Shown in pieces: positions 31,909 through 41,027 of a stretch of 57,227 nucleotides of DNA (the first letter of the stretch is position 1; the number at the start of each line of letters is the position of its first letter). The position numbers and the translations under genes were made by a program. The DNA comes from Massilia eurypsychrophila (GTDB taxonomy: Bacteria; Pseudomonadota; Gammaproteobacteria; Burkholderiales; Burkholderiaceae_D): positions 1 through 57,227 of the forward strand of contig NZ_PDOC01000028.1 in assembly GCF_002760655.1 (NCBI RefSeq), given 5' to 3'. The notes beneath the pieces are model-generated. The model was not told the DNA's origin. It made no database searches and worked only from the letters and a program-made list of their open reading frames with translations.

Positions 31909-33009
31909 CTACTTTTTACCGGCGGTTTCTTTCCACTGCTTGAGGAAAGCCATGCGCTTGGCCGGCGCCAGGTATTGCAGCACGATCGGATGCACCGGAA
32001 CCGGCTTGATATTCTTCTCGCCGACCAGTTTGATCAGGTCGGCCGACGTGGTCTCGCCCTTCACGTCGGCGCGGATTGCATACAGCTTCGATTCGTTCGC
32101 AATGACGGTCTGGCCGCGCTGCGACAGCATGTAGTCAGTCCACAGCTTTGCCGCGTTGACGTTCTTGGCGGCCTTGTTGATGAACAGAACGCGCGACAGG
32201 ATCAGGGTGTAATCCTTCGGCAGCACCACGCCGAGCGACAGATCGGTCTTGGCGCGCACCAGTGCGTACGAACCGAGCACGTTGTAGCCGATCAGGTTCT
32301 CGCCCGACGAAATCCGCTCGAGCATGGTGCCGGTCGACGATTGCACCCGCACGCGCGCCGCGCCAAAGGCCTGTTCGAGCGCCGCGAACTGCGCATACTC
32401 GCGCGCGTCCTGGGTCATGAACATGAAGCCGACGCCCGATTTTTCGATGTCGTAGGTGGTGACCTTGTCCTTGAATTTTTCGGCAGTTATCAGCTTGGCG
32501 AAATCGGCGTGCGTCTGCGGCACTTCTTTAGCGTCCACCAGCCGCTTGTTGTAGACGATTGCCGCCGGCTCGAACGTGGTGCCGTAGGCCATATCGTTCC
32601 ACATCGCCCAGCCAGGGATCTTCGACGCCTCGACCGACTTGTACGTCATCGCGTAACCGTCCGACGCGAGCTTCATCTGCAGATCCATGGCCGACGACCA
32701 GACCACGTCGGCGGTGTTGCCGCCTGCCGCCGCCTCGGAGATGAAGCGGTTGTACACTTCGGTGGAATTCATGTCGTTGTATTCAACCGTAATGCCTGGA
32801 TACAGGGCGGAAAAGTCCTTGATCAGCGGCTGGGTCGCCTTGCTGTCGGTGGCGCCGTAGACCACCAGCTTGCCTTCCTTTTTGGCGCCGTCAACAATCT
32901 TCTGATAGTCGGCCGGATAGCCGGCAGGTACCTGGGCGAATGCGCCCGTCGCGGCGCCGGCCAGGGTGGCTGCGATTGCAGCGGTCATCAAGGTCTTGGT
33001 AAGGTTCAT
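31909..33009 (-). CDS. Periplasmic substrate-binding protein of the ABC importer (FbpA-like), 366 aa
   Basis: Signal peptide (MNLTKTLMTAAIAATLAGAA...AFA-Q). The mature protein is a type 2 periplasmic receptor: GKLVVYGATDSKATQPLIKDFSALYPGI is the classic first strand region of the iron-binding SBP group, with YNKRLVDAKEVPQTHADF later. The Tyr pair used by FbpA to hold Fe(3+) cannot be assigned with certainty, so the ligand could be a chelate or organic acid. Encoded just before its permease and ATPase. Confidence 0.88.
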   Translation of the reverse strand: MNLTKTLMTAAIAATLAGAATGAFAQVPAGYPADYQKIVDGAKKEGKLVVYGATDSKATQPLIKDFSALYPGITVEYNDMNSTEVYNRFISEAAAGGNTADVVWSSAMDLQMKLASDGYAMTYKSVEASKIPGWAMWNDMAYGTTFEPAAIVYNKRLVDAKEVPQTHADFAKLITAEKFKDKVTTYDIEKSGVGFMFMTQDAREYAQFAALEQAFGAARVRVQSSTGTMLERISSGENLIGYNVLGSYALVRAKTDLSLGVVLPKDYTLILSRVLFINKAAKNVNAAKLWTDYMLSQRGQTVIANESKLYAIRADVKGETTSADLIKLVGEKNIKPVPVHPIVLQYLAPAKRMAFLKQWKETAGKK

Positions 33010-33046
33010 GTTGTCTCCTGTTTGATCGTTGTAGTTTTGTATTGTC

Positions 33047-34009
33047 TTAGCGAACCAGCTTGAACTGAGTGGCTTGCCGGTGGTAGTCGTCGACTGCTTT
33101 TTTTACGTATCCGGTCAGGGCCGCGCCGGTCATGCTGAACGGGTAGAGGCCGTAGGCCGCGCGCATCTGCGCAAATTCCGGCGTCGCTTCCATCTGTTCG
33201 AAGGCGTGCACCCAGCGCTGGTAGTCGGCCTCCGGCACCTTCGGTCCCATCCACACGCCGCGAATGATCGGCCACACCAGGTCGATGCCCTGCTCGCGCG
33301 CGGTCGGCGCATTCGCCAGCACGCCAGGCAGGCGTTTTTCCGACAGCACCGCCAGCACCCTGACCTTGCCGGCGGCCGAATACAGCGTCGCTTCCGACGC
33401 GTCGCCCGGCACCACCTGTACGAAATTAGCGTCCATCGCGGTGAAGGCTTCACCGCCGCCTTCGAGCGCCACGAAGCGCAGCACTTTCGGGTCGATGCCT
33501 GCCAGCTTGGCCAGCAGTGCCATCTTCAGCCAGTCCTGGCTGCCGATGGTGCCGGACACGCCGATCAGCACTTTCTGCGGATGGCGCTTGAGCGCGTCGA
33601 GCAGGTCGGCCAGCGTCTTGTACTGCGAGTCGGAGCGCACCGCGATCATGCCGTAGTCGGCGCCAAGTGCCGCCACCCAGCGCACGTCGCCGGCGGTGGC
33701 CTTGCCGAATTTACCTTGCGCCAGATTGAGCAGTGAACCGCCCGAAAACGCCACCAGGGTATTGGCTTCACCGCTGCGCTGCGACACCAGCGAATGCCAG
33801 GCCACCGCGCCGATTCCGCCGGGCAGATAGGACAGGCGCATGGTGCCGCCGCCGGGCTGCCCCTGCAACGCCTTTAGCGCCAGCTTGCACGTCAGGTCCA
33901 TCGCGCCGCCCGGCTTGGAGGGCACGATGCATTCGGCGTCGGCCGCTGGCGCCGCGCTGGCGGCGCCGCACAACGCGAGGCCAGCGATCAGGTGCAGGAT
34001 TTTCTTCAT
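33047..34009 (-). CDS. Bug/TctC-family tricarboxylate receptor, 320 aa
   Basis: Signal peptide to about residue 22 (CGAASAAPAADAE). The fold is that of Bug receptors: CIVPSKPGGAMDLTCKL, LPGGIGAVAWHSLV and LIGVSGTIGSQDWLKMALL contact carboxylate ligands. TctC proteins normally feed a TctAB membrane pair; neither is encoded here. It lies between a porin and an Fbp-type ABC importer, next to a TctDE-like regulator pair, so it may be a sensor partner or feed a distant transporter. Stop and next start are 37 bases apart. Confidence 0.88.
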   Translation of the reverse strand: MKKILHLIAGLALCGAASAAPAADAECIVPSKPGGAMDLTCKLALKALQGQPGGGTMRLSYLPGGIGAVAWHSLVSQRSGEANTLVAFSGGSLLNLAQGKFGKATAGDVRWVAALGADYGMIAVRSDSQYKTLADLLDALKRHPQKVLIGVSGTIGSQDWLKMALLAKLAGIDPKVLRFVALEGGGEAFTAMDANFVQVVPGDASEATLYSAAGKVRVLAVLSEKRLPGVLANAPTAREQGIDLVWPIIRGVWMGPKVPEADYQRWVHAFEQMEATPEFAQMRAAYGLYPFSMTGAALTGYVKKAVDDYHRQATQFKLVR

Positions 34010-34048
34010 ATTCCGGCCATGATAGTCCCGATACGTCCGCCCCAGCTA

Positions 34049-35113
34049 TCAGAAGCGGTGCTGGATGCCGGCGGTGATGCCGGTCTGCGAGGTGCTGAAG
34101 CCCGGGTCATCGCGCGACAGGCTCACCAGCTTGCCGTTCTTCGACTTGGCGTAGGCCGCGGCTGCGTACAGGTCGGTGCGCTTGGACAGCGCGTACAGGC
34201 CACGTACGACGTACATGGTCGGATCGGCATCCTGGCCGGCAGCGACGTTCTTGACGTTGACGTGGTAGACGGCGCCGGTCAGCGTAATGGCCGGCTTGAT
34301 GAAGTAGCTCACGCCGCCCCAGTAGGTGTCGCCGCGCACGTCGGCAGTATTGGCGCGGCCGGCTTCGAGCTTGTAGCCACGCATGCCGGCAGTCAGGCGC
34401 CAGTCGCCTGTCTTGTAGTCGGCGGCGATGTGGAAGGCGCTCGTTTCGTCGCGTCTGAAGGTGACCGCCACCGGGTTGCCGTTGATTTGCTCGTAGGCTG
34501 CCATCACGCCGAGGCCCGCGTGGGTCCACGATCCGGCGACCGAGTACTTGCGGCTGTCGGCGGCGCTGCCGGCCTGCTCGCCCAGGCCAATGGTGGCGCC
34601 GTACTTGAATTTGCCGGTGGTGCCGGAGTACTTGATCAGGTTGTCGAACGCGGTGGTCATGCCGTACTTTGACGGGCCGCTGGCGTTGGTCGACGTCGCC
34701 CACGAGTAGTTCGGCGCGTAGCCGAGCGGATCGAAGCCGATGACGAAGTCGTAGGTGGTGGTGAACGAACGGCCGATGACGATGCGGCCAAAGCTGCCGT
34801 CGAGGCCGACGAAGGCCTGGCGCTTGAACAGCGGACCGTCGGCCGCGCCGGTGTCGAGCAGGATGCCGCCCTCTAAACCGAATACGGCTTTCAGGCCGCC
34901 GCCGAGGTCTTCATTGCCGCGGAAGCCCCAGCGCGAGGTGTTCTTCCCGCCCGAGATGACCTTTGTCACGCTGTTCTGATTGGCGTTGGCGTGGTTCAGG
35001 GTTTCGACGCCGGCGTCGATCAGTCCATAGACCTGGACGTTGGACTGCGCATGGGCGGCGCCGCCGATGGCGAAGGCCGCAAAAAGGGCGAGCGAAAGCA
35101 CTGATTTTTTCAT
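34049..35113 (-). CDS. Neisserial-type general porin, 354 aa
   Basis: Start ATG 35113 after AGGAGA; signal peptide MKKSVLSLALFAAFAIGGAAHA-Q. The mature sequence begins QSNVQVYGLIDAGVETLNHAN and ends TGITAGIQHRF, with the terminal Phe of outer membrane barrels and the WGFRGNEDLGGGLKAVFGLEGG motif of betaproteobacterial trimeric porins (Porin_4). It probably admits the substrate of the following uptake genes and is divergent from the TctD-like regulator. Confidence 0.92.
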   Translation of the reverse strand: MKKSVLSLALFAAFAIGGAAHAQSNVQVYGLIDAGVETLNHANANQNSVTKVISGGKNTSRWGFRGNEDLGGGLKAVFGLEGGILLDTGAADGPLFKRQAFVGLDGSFGRIVIGRSFTTTYDFVIGFDPLGYAPNYSWATSTNASGPSKYGMTTAFDNLIKYSGTTGKFKYGATIGLGEQAGSAADSRKYSVAGSWTHAGLGVMAAYEQINGNPVAVTFRRDETSAFHIAADYKTGDWRLTAGMRGYKLEAGRANTADVRGDTYWGGVSYFIKPAITLTGAVYHVNVKNVAAGQDADPTMYVVRGLYALSKRTDLYAAAAYAKSKNGKLVSLSRDDPGFSTSQTGITAGIQHRF

Positions 35114-35253
35114 ACATGTCTCCTGATTTATGGTTTTAGTTTTAATTACGGTGGTTCGAGTCGCACTATATGAGAGTGATCCTTTCAATTCGCTTTCGGC
35201 GCTCGAAAAGATCTCGGTTGGCCTGGCGGCGTGCTTGGGCTTACACTCTCGCC
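35114..35253. promoter_or_regulatory. Divergent promoter region between porin and two-component system
   Basis: 140 bases separate the porin and regulator starts and must hold both promoters. It is AT-richer than its surroundings on the porin side. TctD-type regulators usually act on such divergent porin/receptor promoters, but I see no clear repeated operator. Confidence 0.4.
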
Positions 35254-35946
35254 ATGCGAATACTTTTAGTTGAAGACCATCTCGAACTGTCCCACTGGCT
35301 CGCCAAGGCCCTGCGCGAAGCCAACCTGACGGTCGAAACCGCCCACAACGGCGCCGATGCCGACGCCCTGCTCCACACCCAGGATTACGCGCTGGTGATC
35401 CTCGACCTGACGTTGCCGAAGATGGATGGCCTCGAGGTGCTCAAGCGCCTGCGCGGCCGCGGCGGGCCGCGCGCCAAGACGCCGGTGATGATCCTGACCG
35501 CGCGCGGCGGCCTTGAAGAAAGGGTGCAAGGCCTGAACCTGGGCGCCGACGACTACCTGGCAAAGCCGTTCGAGCTGGCCGAACTGGAAGCGCGCGTCAA
35601 GGCGCTGCTGCGCCGCAGCCAGGGCAACGAGGCACTGGTGCACCAGTGTGGCTCGCTCAGCTTCGATACCGTCACGCGCATGTTTGCCTACGATGGCGCG
35701 CCGCTCGGGCTGACCCCGCGCGAACACGCGGTGCTCGAAGCGCTCATCACCAGGCCGGGACGCGCGGTATCGAAGGAAAAGCTGTTCGATGAAGTATTCG
35801 CGCTGGCCGACGACGCCAACCTCGACGCGATCGAACTGTACATCCACCGGGTTCGCAAAAAGCTAGAGCGCGCCGGCAGCAACGGCGCCGCCATCACCAC
35901 CTTGCGCGGCATCGGCTACCTGTTGCAGCCGCGCGACGCCGCCTGA
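35254..35946 (+). CDS. OmpR-family response regulator, TctD-like, 230 aa
   Basis: Start ATG 35254 (MRILLVEDHLELSHWLAKAL). The receiver domain has EDH, phospho-acceptor Asp in LVILDLTLPKMDG, and Lys in DDYLAKPFEL. The C-terminal winged helix has LTPREHAVLEALITRPGRAVSKEKLFDEVF and VRKKLERAG. It is one base short of overlapping the kinase start. Divergence from a porin-Bug receptor cluster is the arrangement of TctDE systems that control tricarboxylate uptake. Confidence 0.9.
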   Translation: MRILLVEDHLELSHWLAKALREANLTVETAHNGADADALLHTQDYALVILDLTLPKMDGLEVLKRLRGRGGPRAKTPVMILTARGGLEERVQGLNLGADDYLAKPFELAELEARVKALLRRSQGNEALVHQCGSLSFDTVTRMFAYDGAPLGLTPREHAVLEALITRPGRAVSKEKLFDEVFALADDANLDAIELYIHRVRKKLERAGSNGAAITTLRGIGYLLQPRDAA

Positions 35947-35947
35947 C

Positions 35948-37411
35948 ATGGGGCCGCTGCTCACGCGCTTGCAGCAGCGCTTCGGCGCCGCCGCGCCGCT
36001 GGGCAGCCTGCGCAACCAGCTGCTGCGCTGGCTGCTGATCCCACTGGTGCTGCTGGTGGCGGCCAATTCGGTGTCGGTGTACCGCAACGCGCTTGAGGCA
36101 GCCGACCTGGCGTACGACCGCTCGCTGCTGGCGTCGACGCGGGCGCTGGCCGAACGCGTCTCCATCCGCGAAGGCAAGGTGGTCGCCGACGTGCCCTACG
36201 TCGCGCTCGACAGCTTCGAGACCGACACGCTGGGCCGCATCTACTACAAGGTCACCGGTATCCGCGGCGAGACAGTGTCCGGCTTCGACGACCTGCCGGC
36301 GGTGCCGGCCAACGTGCCGCGCTCGGAAGCGTATCCGGCGCTGGTGCGCTTCTACCACGCCGACTACAACGGCGACCAGGTGCGCATCGCCGCGCTGCTG
36401 CAGCCGGTGTACGACGACTCGATGCGCGGCATCGCCCTGATCCAGGTCGGCGAGACGCTCGACGCGCGGCGCGGCCTGACGCGCAAGATCCTGTTCGACA
36501 CCTGGCTGCGCCAGGCAGTGATGCTGCTGGCGGTCGGCACGCTGGTGTGGTTCGCCGTGCGGCTGGTACTGCGCCCGCTGATGCGGCTGAAAAACGAAGT
36601 CGAAAACCGCGCGCTCGGCGACCTGTCGGACGTCGACCAGGCGCTGGTGCACAAGGAAGTGCGCCCGCTGGTGGCGGCGATGAACGACAGCATGGCGCGC
36701 ATGCAGAACCTGATCGCCAGCCAGCGCCGATTCATCGCCGACGCCTCACACCAGCTGCGCACGCCGCTGACGGTGCTCAAGACGCAGGCCGAACTGGCCC
36801 TGCGCGAGAACGACGCCGGCGCCATGCGCGCGATCGTCGAGTCGATCGCCGTCACCACCGACTCGACCGTCCACCTGGCCAACCGGCTGCTGACGCTGGC
36901 GCGGATCGAGCATGGCGGAGAGGCGGCCAACATGTCGCCGGTAGCGCTGCCGGAGGTGGTACGCCAGGTTGGCCTGGCGCTGGCGCTTCCGGCGGTACAA
37001 AAGCGCATCGACCTGTCGCTGGAGGCGGCGCAGGATGCCGTCATCGACGGCCAGGCACTGCTGCTCCATGAGCTGGTCACGAACCTGGTCGACAATGCGA
37101 TCCGCTACACGCCGGCCGGCGGCCAGGTCACGCTGCGCGTGCTGGCGTTCGATGCGACCGTCGTGCTGGAGGTGGAAGACAGCGGGGTCGGGATCGCCGC
37201 GGCCGAGCGCGAAAAGGTGTTCAAGCCGTTTTACCGCTCGACCTCGTCGATGGAGATGAACCAGGGCGGCACCGGACTCGGGCTGGCGATCGTGCACGAC
37301 ATCGCCGTGCTGCACCGAGCGACAGTTGCGCTGTCGGAAAGCGCGGGCCGCGGCTTGAAGGTAAGCATCTCGTTTCCCGCTGCGCAGCAACAAAATGCCG
37401 GGGCGCTATAA
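35948..37411 (+). CDS. Sensor histidine kinase, TctE-like, 487 aa
   Basis: Two membrane helices (about residues 28-46 and 182-202) enclose a periplasmic 2CSK_N-type sensor domain. HAMP-like region, then HisKA with RRFIADASHQLRTPL (phospho-acceptor His), and HATPase with ELVTNLVDNAIRYTP, DSGVGI and GGTGLGLAIVHDI. The partner is the response regulator immediately upstream. The likely signal is a carboxylate, perhaps via the Bug receptor; this is inferred from TctDE precedents. Confidence 0.9.
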   Translation: MGPLLTRLQQRFGAAAPLGSLRNQLLRWLLIPLVLLVAANSVSVYRNALEAADLAYDRSLLASTRALAERVSIREGKVVADVPYVALDSFETDTLGRIYYKVTGIRGETVSGFDDLPAVPANVPRSEAYPALVRFYHADYNGDQVRIAALLQPVYDDSMRGIALIQVGETLDARRGLTRKILFDTWLRQAVMLLAVGTLVWFAVRLVLRPLMRLKNEVENRALGDLSDVDQALVHKEVRPLVAAMNDSMARMQNLIASQRRFIADASHQLRTPLTVLKTQAELALRENDAGAMRAIVESIAVTTDSTVHLANRLLTLARIEHGGEAANMSPVALPEVVRQVGLALALPAVQKRIDLSLEAAQDAVIDGQALLLHELVTNLVDNAIRYTPAGGQVTLRVLAFDATVVLEVEDSGVGIAAAEREKVFKPFYRSTSSMEMNQGGTGLGLAIVHDIAVLHRATVALSESAGRGLKVSISFPAAQQQNAGAL

Positions 37412-37504
37412 ACCCAATGTGCAAATCGGAGCGCGATTGAGCGCTCGCAAACGAGGCGTCGGGCCAGGCGTTTTGCGGCGCCCTGGCGCGCGTAAAATCG
37501 ACGG

Positions 37505-37690
37505 ATGAAAACGCCAAATGCCAAGACAATTGCGCTCGATACGCTCGGGCCGGATGACGAAGACCATGATCTTCGCGCACTAATTACCGTGGACCTCGAC
37601 GAGGACGGGCCGCCTGGGCAGCAAACTGTCGATGAGTTTTCGGATGAGTTTTTGATGCAGGCGCCGAAAGGGCCGAAGCCGGCGGGGTGA
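37505..37690 (+). CDS. Small acidic hypothetical protein, 61 aa
   Basis: ATG at 37505; the product (MKTPNAKTIALDTLGPDDED...) is rich in Asp/Glu/Pro and likely disordered. No membrane segment or known domain. It stands 94 bases after the kinase stop and before a REP-like palindrome. Coding status rests on its composition only. Confidence 0.45.
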   Translation: MKTPNAKTIALDTLGPDDEDHDLRALITVDLDEDGPPGQQTVDEFSDEFLMQAPKGPKPAG

Positions 37691-37735
37691 TCGGGTAGCG
37701 GCAAGGCGCAAGCAATCAGCGCCGGCCTGAAACAT

Positions 37736-37799
37736 CGTCATCCTCGCGCAGCGGGACCCCTGCCGGCGGCGTATGGGTCCGCGCTGCGTTAGGATGACG
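37736..37799. repeat. REP-like long imperfect palindrome
   Basis: CGTCATCCTCGCGCAGCG-GGACCC (from 37736) is inverted as GGGTCCGCGCTGCGTTAGGATGACG (to 37799), arms of about 24 bases with few differences. The CGTCATCC start is the form of dispersed intergenic palindromes in Burkholderiales. It lies between convergent genes and could also act as a transcription terminator. Confidence 0.75.
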
Positions 37800-37821
37800 T
37801 TGGTGGTTTATGTGGCTGAAG

Positions 37822-39144
37822 TCAGCTCAGGCTCTCAAGGCGGATCCGCGTCACGTTGCCCACCACCGTGTCGAGCGCCTCGATCTTGGCGATCGCCGCG
37901 TCGATGTTCTTTTCGCGCGTCTGGTGCGTCAGCATGATGATGTCGAGGCGCGTGGCGCCTTCGGCCGGCTCCTTCTGCAGCACCGCGTCGATCGAGATGC
38001 GGGCGTCGGCCAGGATGCGCGTCAGGTCCGCCATCACGCCAAGCCGGTTCTTCACATAGACCCGCAGGTAGTAGCTGGTGTTGATCTCGGACATCGGCCA
38101 GATCGCCACGTCGGTCATCTGGTTCGGCTGGAACGCCAGGTGCGGCACGCGGTACTCCGGATCGGCCGTGGCCAGGCGCGTGATGTCGACCAGGTCGGCG
38201 ATCACCGACGAAGCGGTCGGCTCGGCGCCGGCGCCCTTGCCGTAGTAAAGCGTGGCGCCGACAGCGTCGGCCTGCACCAGCACAGCGTTCATCGCGCCTT
38301 CGACGTTGGCAATCAGGCGCTTGGTCGGAATCAAGGTCGGGTGCACGCGCAATTCGATCCCTTCGACGCCGTCGATCACGGTGCGGCGCGTGATGCCGAG
38401 CAGCTTGATGCGGTAGCCGAGCTGCTCGGCGTAGCGGATGTCGACCGCCTCCAGCTTGCTGATGCCCTCGATGTGGGCTTTGTCGAACTGCACCGGGATG
38501 CCGAACGCGATCGCCGACATGATGGTGAGCTTGTGGGCGGCGTCGACGCCTTCGATGTCGAAGGTCGGATCGGCTTCGGCGTAACCCAGCCCCTGCGCCT
38601 GCGCCAGCGCGGTGGAAAAGTCGAGCCCCTTGTCGCGCATCTCCGAGAGGATGAAGTTGGTGGTGCCGTTGATGATGCCGGCCACCGATTCGATCCGGTT
38701 CGCGGTCAGGCCTTCGCGCAGCGCCTTGATGATCGGGATGCCGCCGGCGACAGCCGCTTCGAAGGCGACCATGACGCCCTTCTCCTGGGCGGCGGCGAAG
38801 ATCTCGTTGCCATGCAGCGCCAGCAGCGCCTTGTTGGCCGTGACGACGTGCTTGCCGTTGGCGATGGCTCGCATCACCAGTTCGCGCGGCAGCTCGTAGC
38901 CGCCAATCAGTTCGATGACGATGTCGATGTCGGGATGGTCGACGACGGCGAACGGATCGCTGACCACTTCGCACTCGCCGCCCACCAGGCGCGCGGCGCG
39001 CTCGGTATTGCGGGCCGCGACCATGGTGATCTCGATGCCGCGGCCGGCGCGGCGGCGGATCTCTTCCTGGTTGCGTTTGAGGACGTTGAACGTCCCTTCA
39101 CCGACAGTGCCGATGCCTAACAAGCCTACTTTGATGGGTTTCAT
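37822..39144 (-). CDS. hom: Homoserine dehydrogenase, 440 aa
   Basis: Converts aspartate semialdehyde to homoserine in threonine/methionine synthesis. The N-terminal Rossmann fold has GLLGIGTVGEG. The catalytic domain holds AAVAGGIPIIKAL, GIINGTTNFIL and GLGYAEADPTFDIEGVDAAHK, the family signature with catalytic Lys. Residues 355-440 form an ACT domain for feedback by threonine. Twenty-one bases follow the alaA stop, so the two are an operon. The usual downstream threonine synthase gene is absent here. Confidence 0.96.
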   Translation of the reverse strand: MKPIKVGLLGIGTVGEGTFNVLKRNQEEIRRRAGRGIEITMVAARNTERAARLVGGECEVVSDPFAVVDHPDIDIVIELIGGYELPRELVMRAIANGKHVVTANKALLALHGNEIFAAAQEKGVMVAFEAAVAGGIPIIKALREGLTANRIESVAGIINGTTNFILSEMRDKGLDFSTALAQAQGLGYAEADPTFDIEGVDAAHKLTIMSAIAFGIPVQFDKAHIEGISKLEAVDIRYAEQLGYRIKLLGITRRTVIDGVEGIELRVHPTLIPTKRLIANVEGAMNAVLVQADAVGATLYYGKGAGAEPTASSVIADLVDITRLATADPEYRVPHLAFQPNQMTDVAIWPMSEINTSYYLRVYVKNRLGVMADLTRILADARISIDAVLQKEPAEGATRLDIIMLTHQTREKNIDAAIAKIEALDTVVGNVTRIRLESLS

Positions 39145-39165
39145 ATTCTTTTACTGTGAGGGTTT

Positions 39166-40395
39166 TCAGCCGCGTCCGTGGCGTCGACGGTAGCCGTCGA
39201 GGAAGCGGGCGATGCGGCCGCATGCGTCGGTGAGGTCGTCCGAATTGGGCAGGAACACGAGGCGGAAGTGATCCGGCGCGATCCAGTTAAATCCGGTGCC
39301 TTGCACGATCAGGACTTTTTCCTCGGACAGCAGGTCGTAGGCGAACTGCTGGTCGTCCGCGATCGGGTACATCACGGGGTCGAGGCGGGGGAACATGTAC
39401 AGCGCCGCTTTTGGCTTGACGCAGGTAACGCCCGGTATATCGGTCAGTAGTTGGTGCGCCAGGTCGCGCTGCTTGAGCAAGCGCCCGCCGGGGCCGACCA
39501 GGTCGGCGATGCTCTGGTAGCCGCCCAGCGCGGTCTGGATTGCGAACTGGCCCGGCGCATTGGCGCACAGGCGCATCGAGGCGAGCATGTTGAGGCCATC
39601 GATGTAGTCCTTGGCGTGGCGCTTCTCGCCCGACACCACCATCCAGCCGGCGCGGTAGCCGCACGAGCGGTAGTTCTTCGACAGGCCGTTGAGCGTGACG
39701 AACAAGACGTCGTCGGCCAGCGCGGCGATCGACTCATGCTCGCTGGCGTCGTACAGCGTCTTGTCGTAGATTTCGTCGGCGTAGATGATCAGCTGATGCT
39801 GGCGCGCCAGCTCGACGATTTCGAGCAGGACCTCGCGCGGATACAGCGCGCCGGTCGGATTGTTCGGATTGATGACGACGATCGCCTTGGTGTTGGGCGT
39901 GATCTTGCGGCGCATGTCGTCGATGTCGGGAAACCAGCCGGCCTGCTCGTCGCAGACGTAATGGACCGGGTTACCGCCCGACAGGCTGACCGCCGCGGTC
40001 CACAGCGGATAGTCCGGCGCCGGCACCAGCACTTCGTCGCCGGTGTTGAGCAGGCCGTTCATCGCCATGACGATCAGTTCGGAGGCGCCGTTGCCGAGGT
40101 AGATGTCGTCGATCGACACGCCGCTGATCTTTTTGCCCTGGGTGTAGTGCATCACCGCCTTGCGCGGCGCGAACATGCCCTTCGAGTCGGTGTAACCGGC
40201 CGCGCCATGCATGTTCATGATCATGTCGCGCACGATCTCGTCGGGCGGATCGAAACCGAATACGGCCAGGTTGCCAATATTGAGCTTGATGATCTTGTGC
40301 CCGTCCTCTTCCATCTGGCGGGCCTTTTCCATGGCCGGGCCGCGGATCTCGTAGCACACATCATCGAGCTTGTTCGATTTCAGAATCGGTCGCAA
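39166..40395 (-). CDS. alaA: Alanine transaminase AlaA-type, 409 aa
   Basis: Class I PLP aminotransferase. The opening ILKSNKLDDVCYEIRGPAMEKAR and IGNLAVFGFDPPDE, and the central NPNNPTGALYPREVL, YADEIYDKTLYD and LNGLSKNYRSCGYRAGW (PLP Lys in SKNYR), match AlaA of enterobacteria closely along the full length. It makes alanine from pyruvate and glutamate. It shares a transcript with hom and diverges from the gene at 40644 across 248 bases that must hold both promoters. Confidence 0.93.
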   Translation of the reverse strand: MRPILKSNKLDDVCYEIRGPAMEKARQMEEDGHKIIKLNIGNLAVFGFDPPDEIVRDMIMNMHGAAGYTDSKGMFAPRKAVMHYTQGKKISGVSIDDIYLGNGASELIVMAMNGLLNTGDEVLVPAPDYPLWTAAVSLSGGNPVHYVCDEQAGWFPDIDDMRRKITPNTKAIVVINPNNPTGALYPREVLLEIVELARQHQLIIYADEIYDKTLYDASEHESIAALADDVLFVTLNGLSKNYRSCGYRAGWMVVSGEKRHAKDYIDGLNMLASMRLCANAPGQFAIQTALGGYQSIADLVGPGGRLLKQRDLAHQLLTDIPGVTCVKPKAALYMFPRLDPVMYPIADDQQFAYDLLSEEKVLIVQGTGFNWIAPDHFRLVFLPNSDDLTDACGRIARFLDGYRRRHGRG

Positions 40396-40643
40396 AATAA
40401 TTCCCTGTCCAGGTGGCGCGCCATGTTGCAGTGCGAAAAATACCCATTCTGCCGAAAGCGCCCGATTTAATCAACCGCCAACGGCCGTCAATTGAAGTCG
40501 AAAACAATATGAACGCACCGAATTGGCGGCAGGATCGCGGAAATTCGCGCTTTTATATAGTTTGTGGCATGCTAACGCCCGCACCCGGCGAACAGCCGCC
40601 CGACAAGCCCTAATCACGCGCCTGCCCACCAGACGCCAATGCC

Positions 40644-41027
40644 ATGAAGCTCCATTCCAGCTCAACCCAGCAGTACCAGACCGTCACCGGCTACTTCGAC
40701 GGCGGTGTCGAAATCAACGCCACGCCGTACCAGCACAGCCTGACGGTGATGCCGGAAACGCCGCCCCAGCCGTGGCCGGTGGCCGCCTTCGAAGAGCTCA
40801 CCGAAACCCATTTCGAGGCCATCGCCGCCACTTCGCCCGACGTCGTCATTCTCGGCACGGGCGAACGCCAGCGCTTCATCCATCCGCGTCTGATCGCCAG
40901 CCTGTCGGGCCGGCGCATCGGCGTCGAGTGCATGGACAACCAGGCCGCCTGCCGCACCTACAACATCCTGATGGGCGAGGGCCGCAAGGTCACCCTGGCG
41001 CTGATCCTGCAAGCGCCGGCTGTCTGA
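40644..41027 (+). CDS. Mth938-like domain protein, 127 aa
   Basis: Full-length match to the Mth938/NDUFAF3-like fold: ITG-YFDGGVEINATPYQHSLTVMP, DVVILGTGERQRF and GVECMDNQAACRTYNILMGEGRKVTLALIL. In eukaryotes the relative assists complex I assembly; the bacterial role is unknown. Its TGA overlaps the ArnT ATG (TGATG-type), so it heads or joins the lipid A operon. Confidence 0.88.
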   Translation: MKLHSSSTQQYQTVTGYFDGGVEINATPYQHSLTVMPETPPQPWPVAAFEELTETHFEAIAATSPDVVILGTGERQRFIHPRLIASLSGRRIGVECMDNQAACRTYNILMGEGRKVTLALILQAPAV

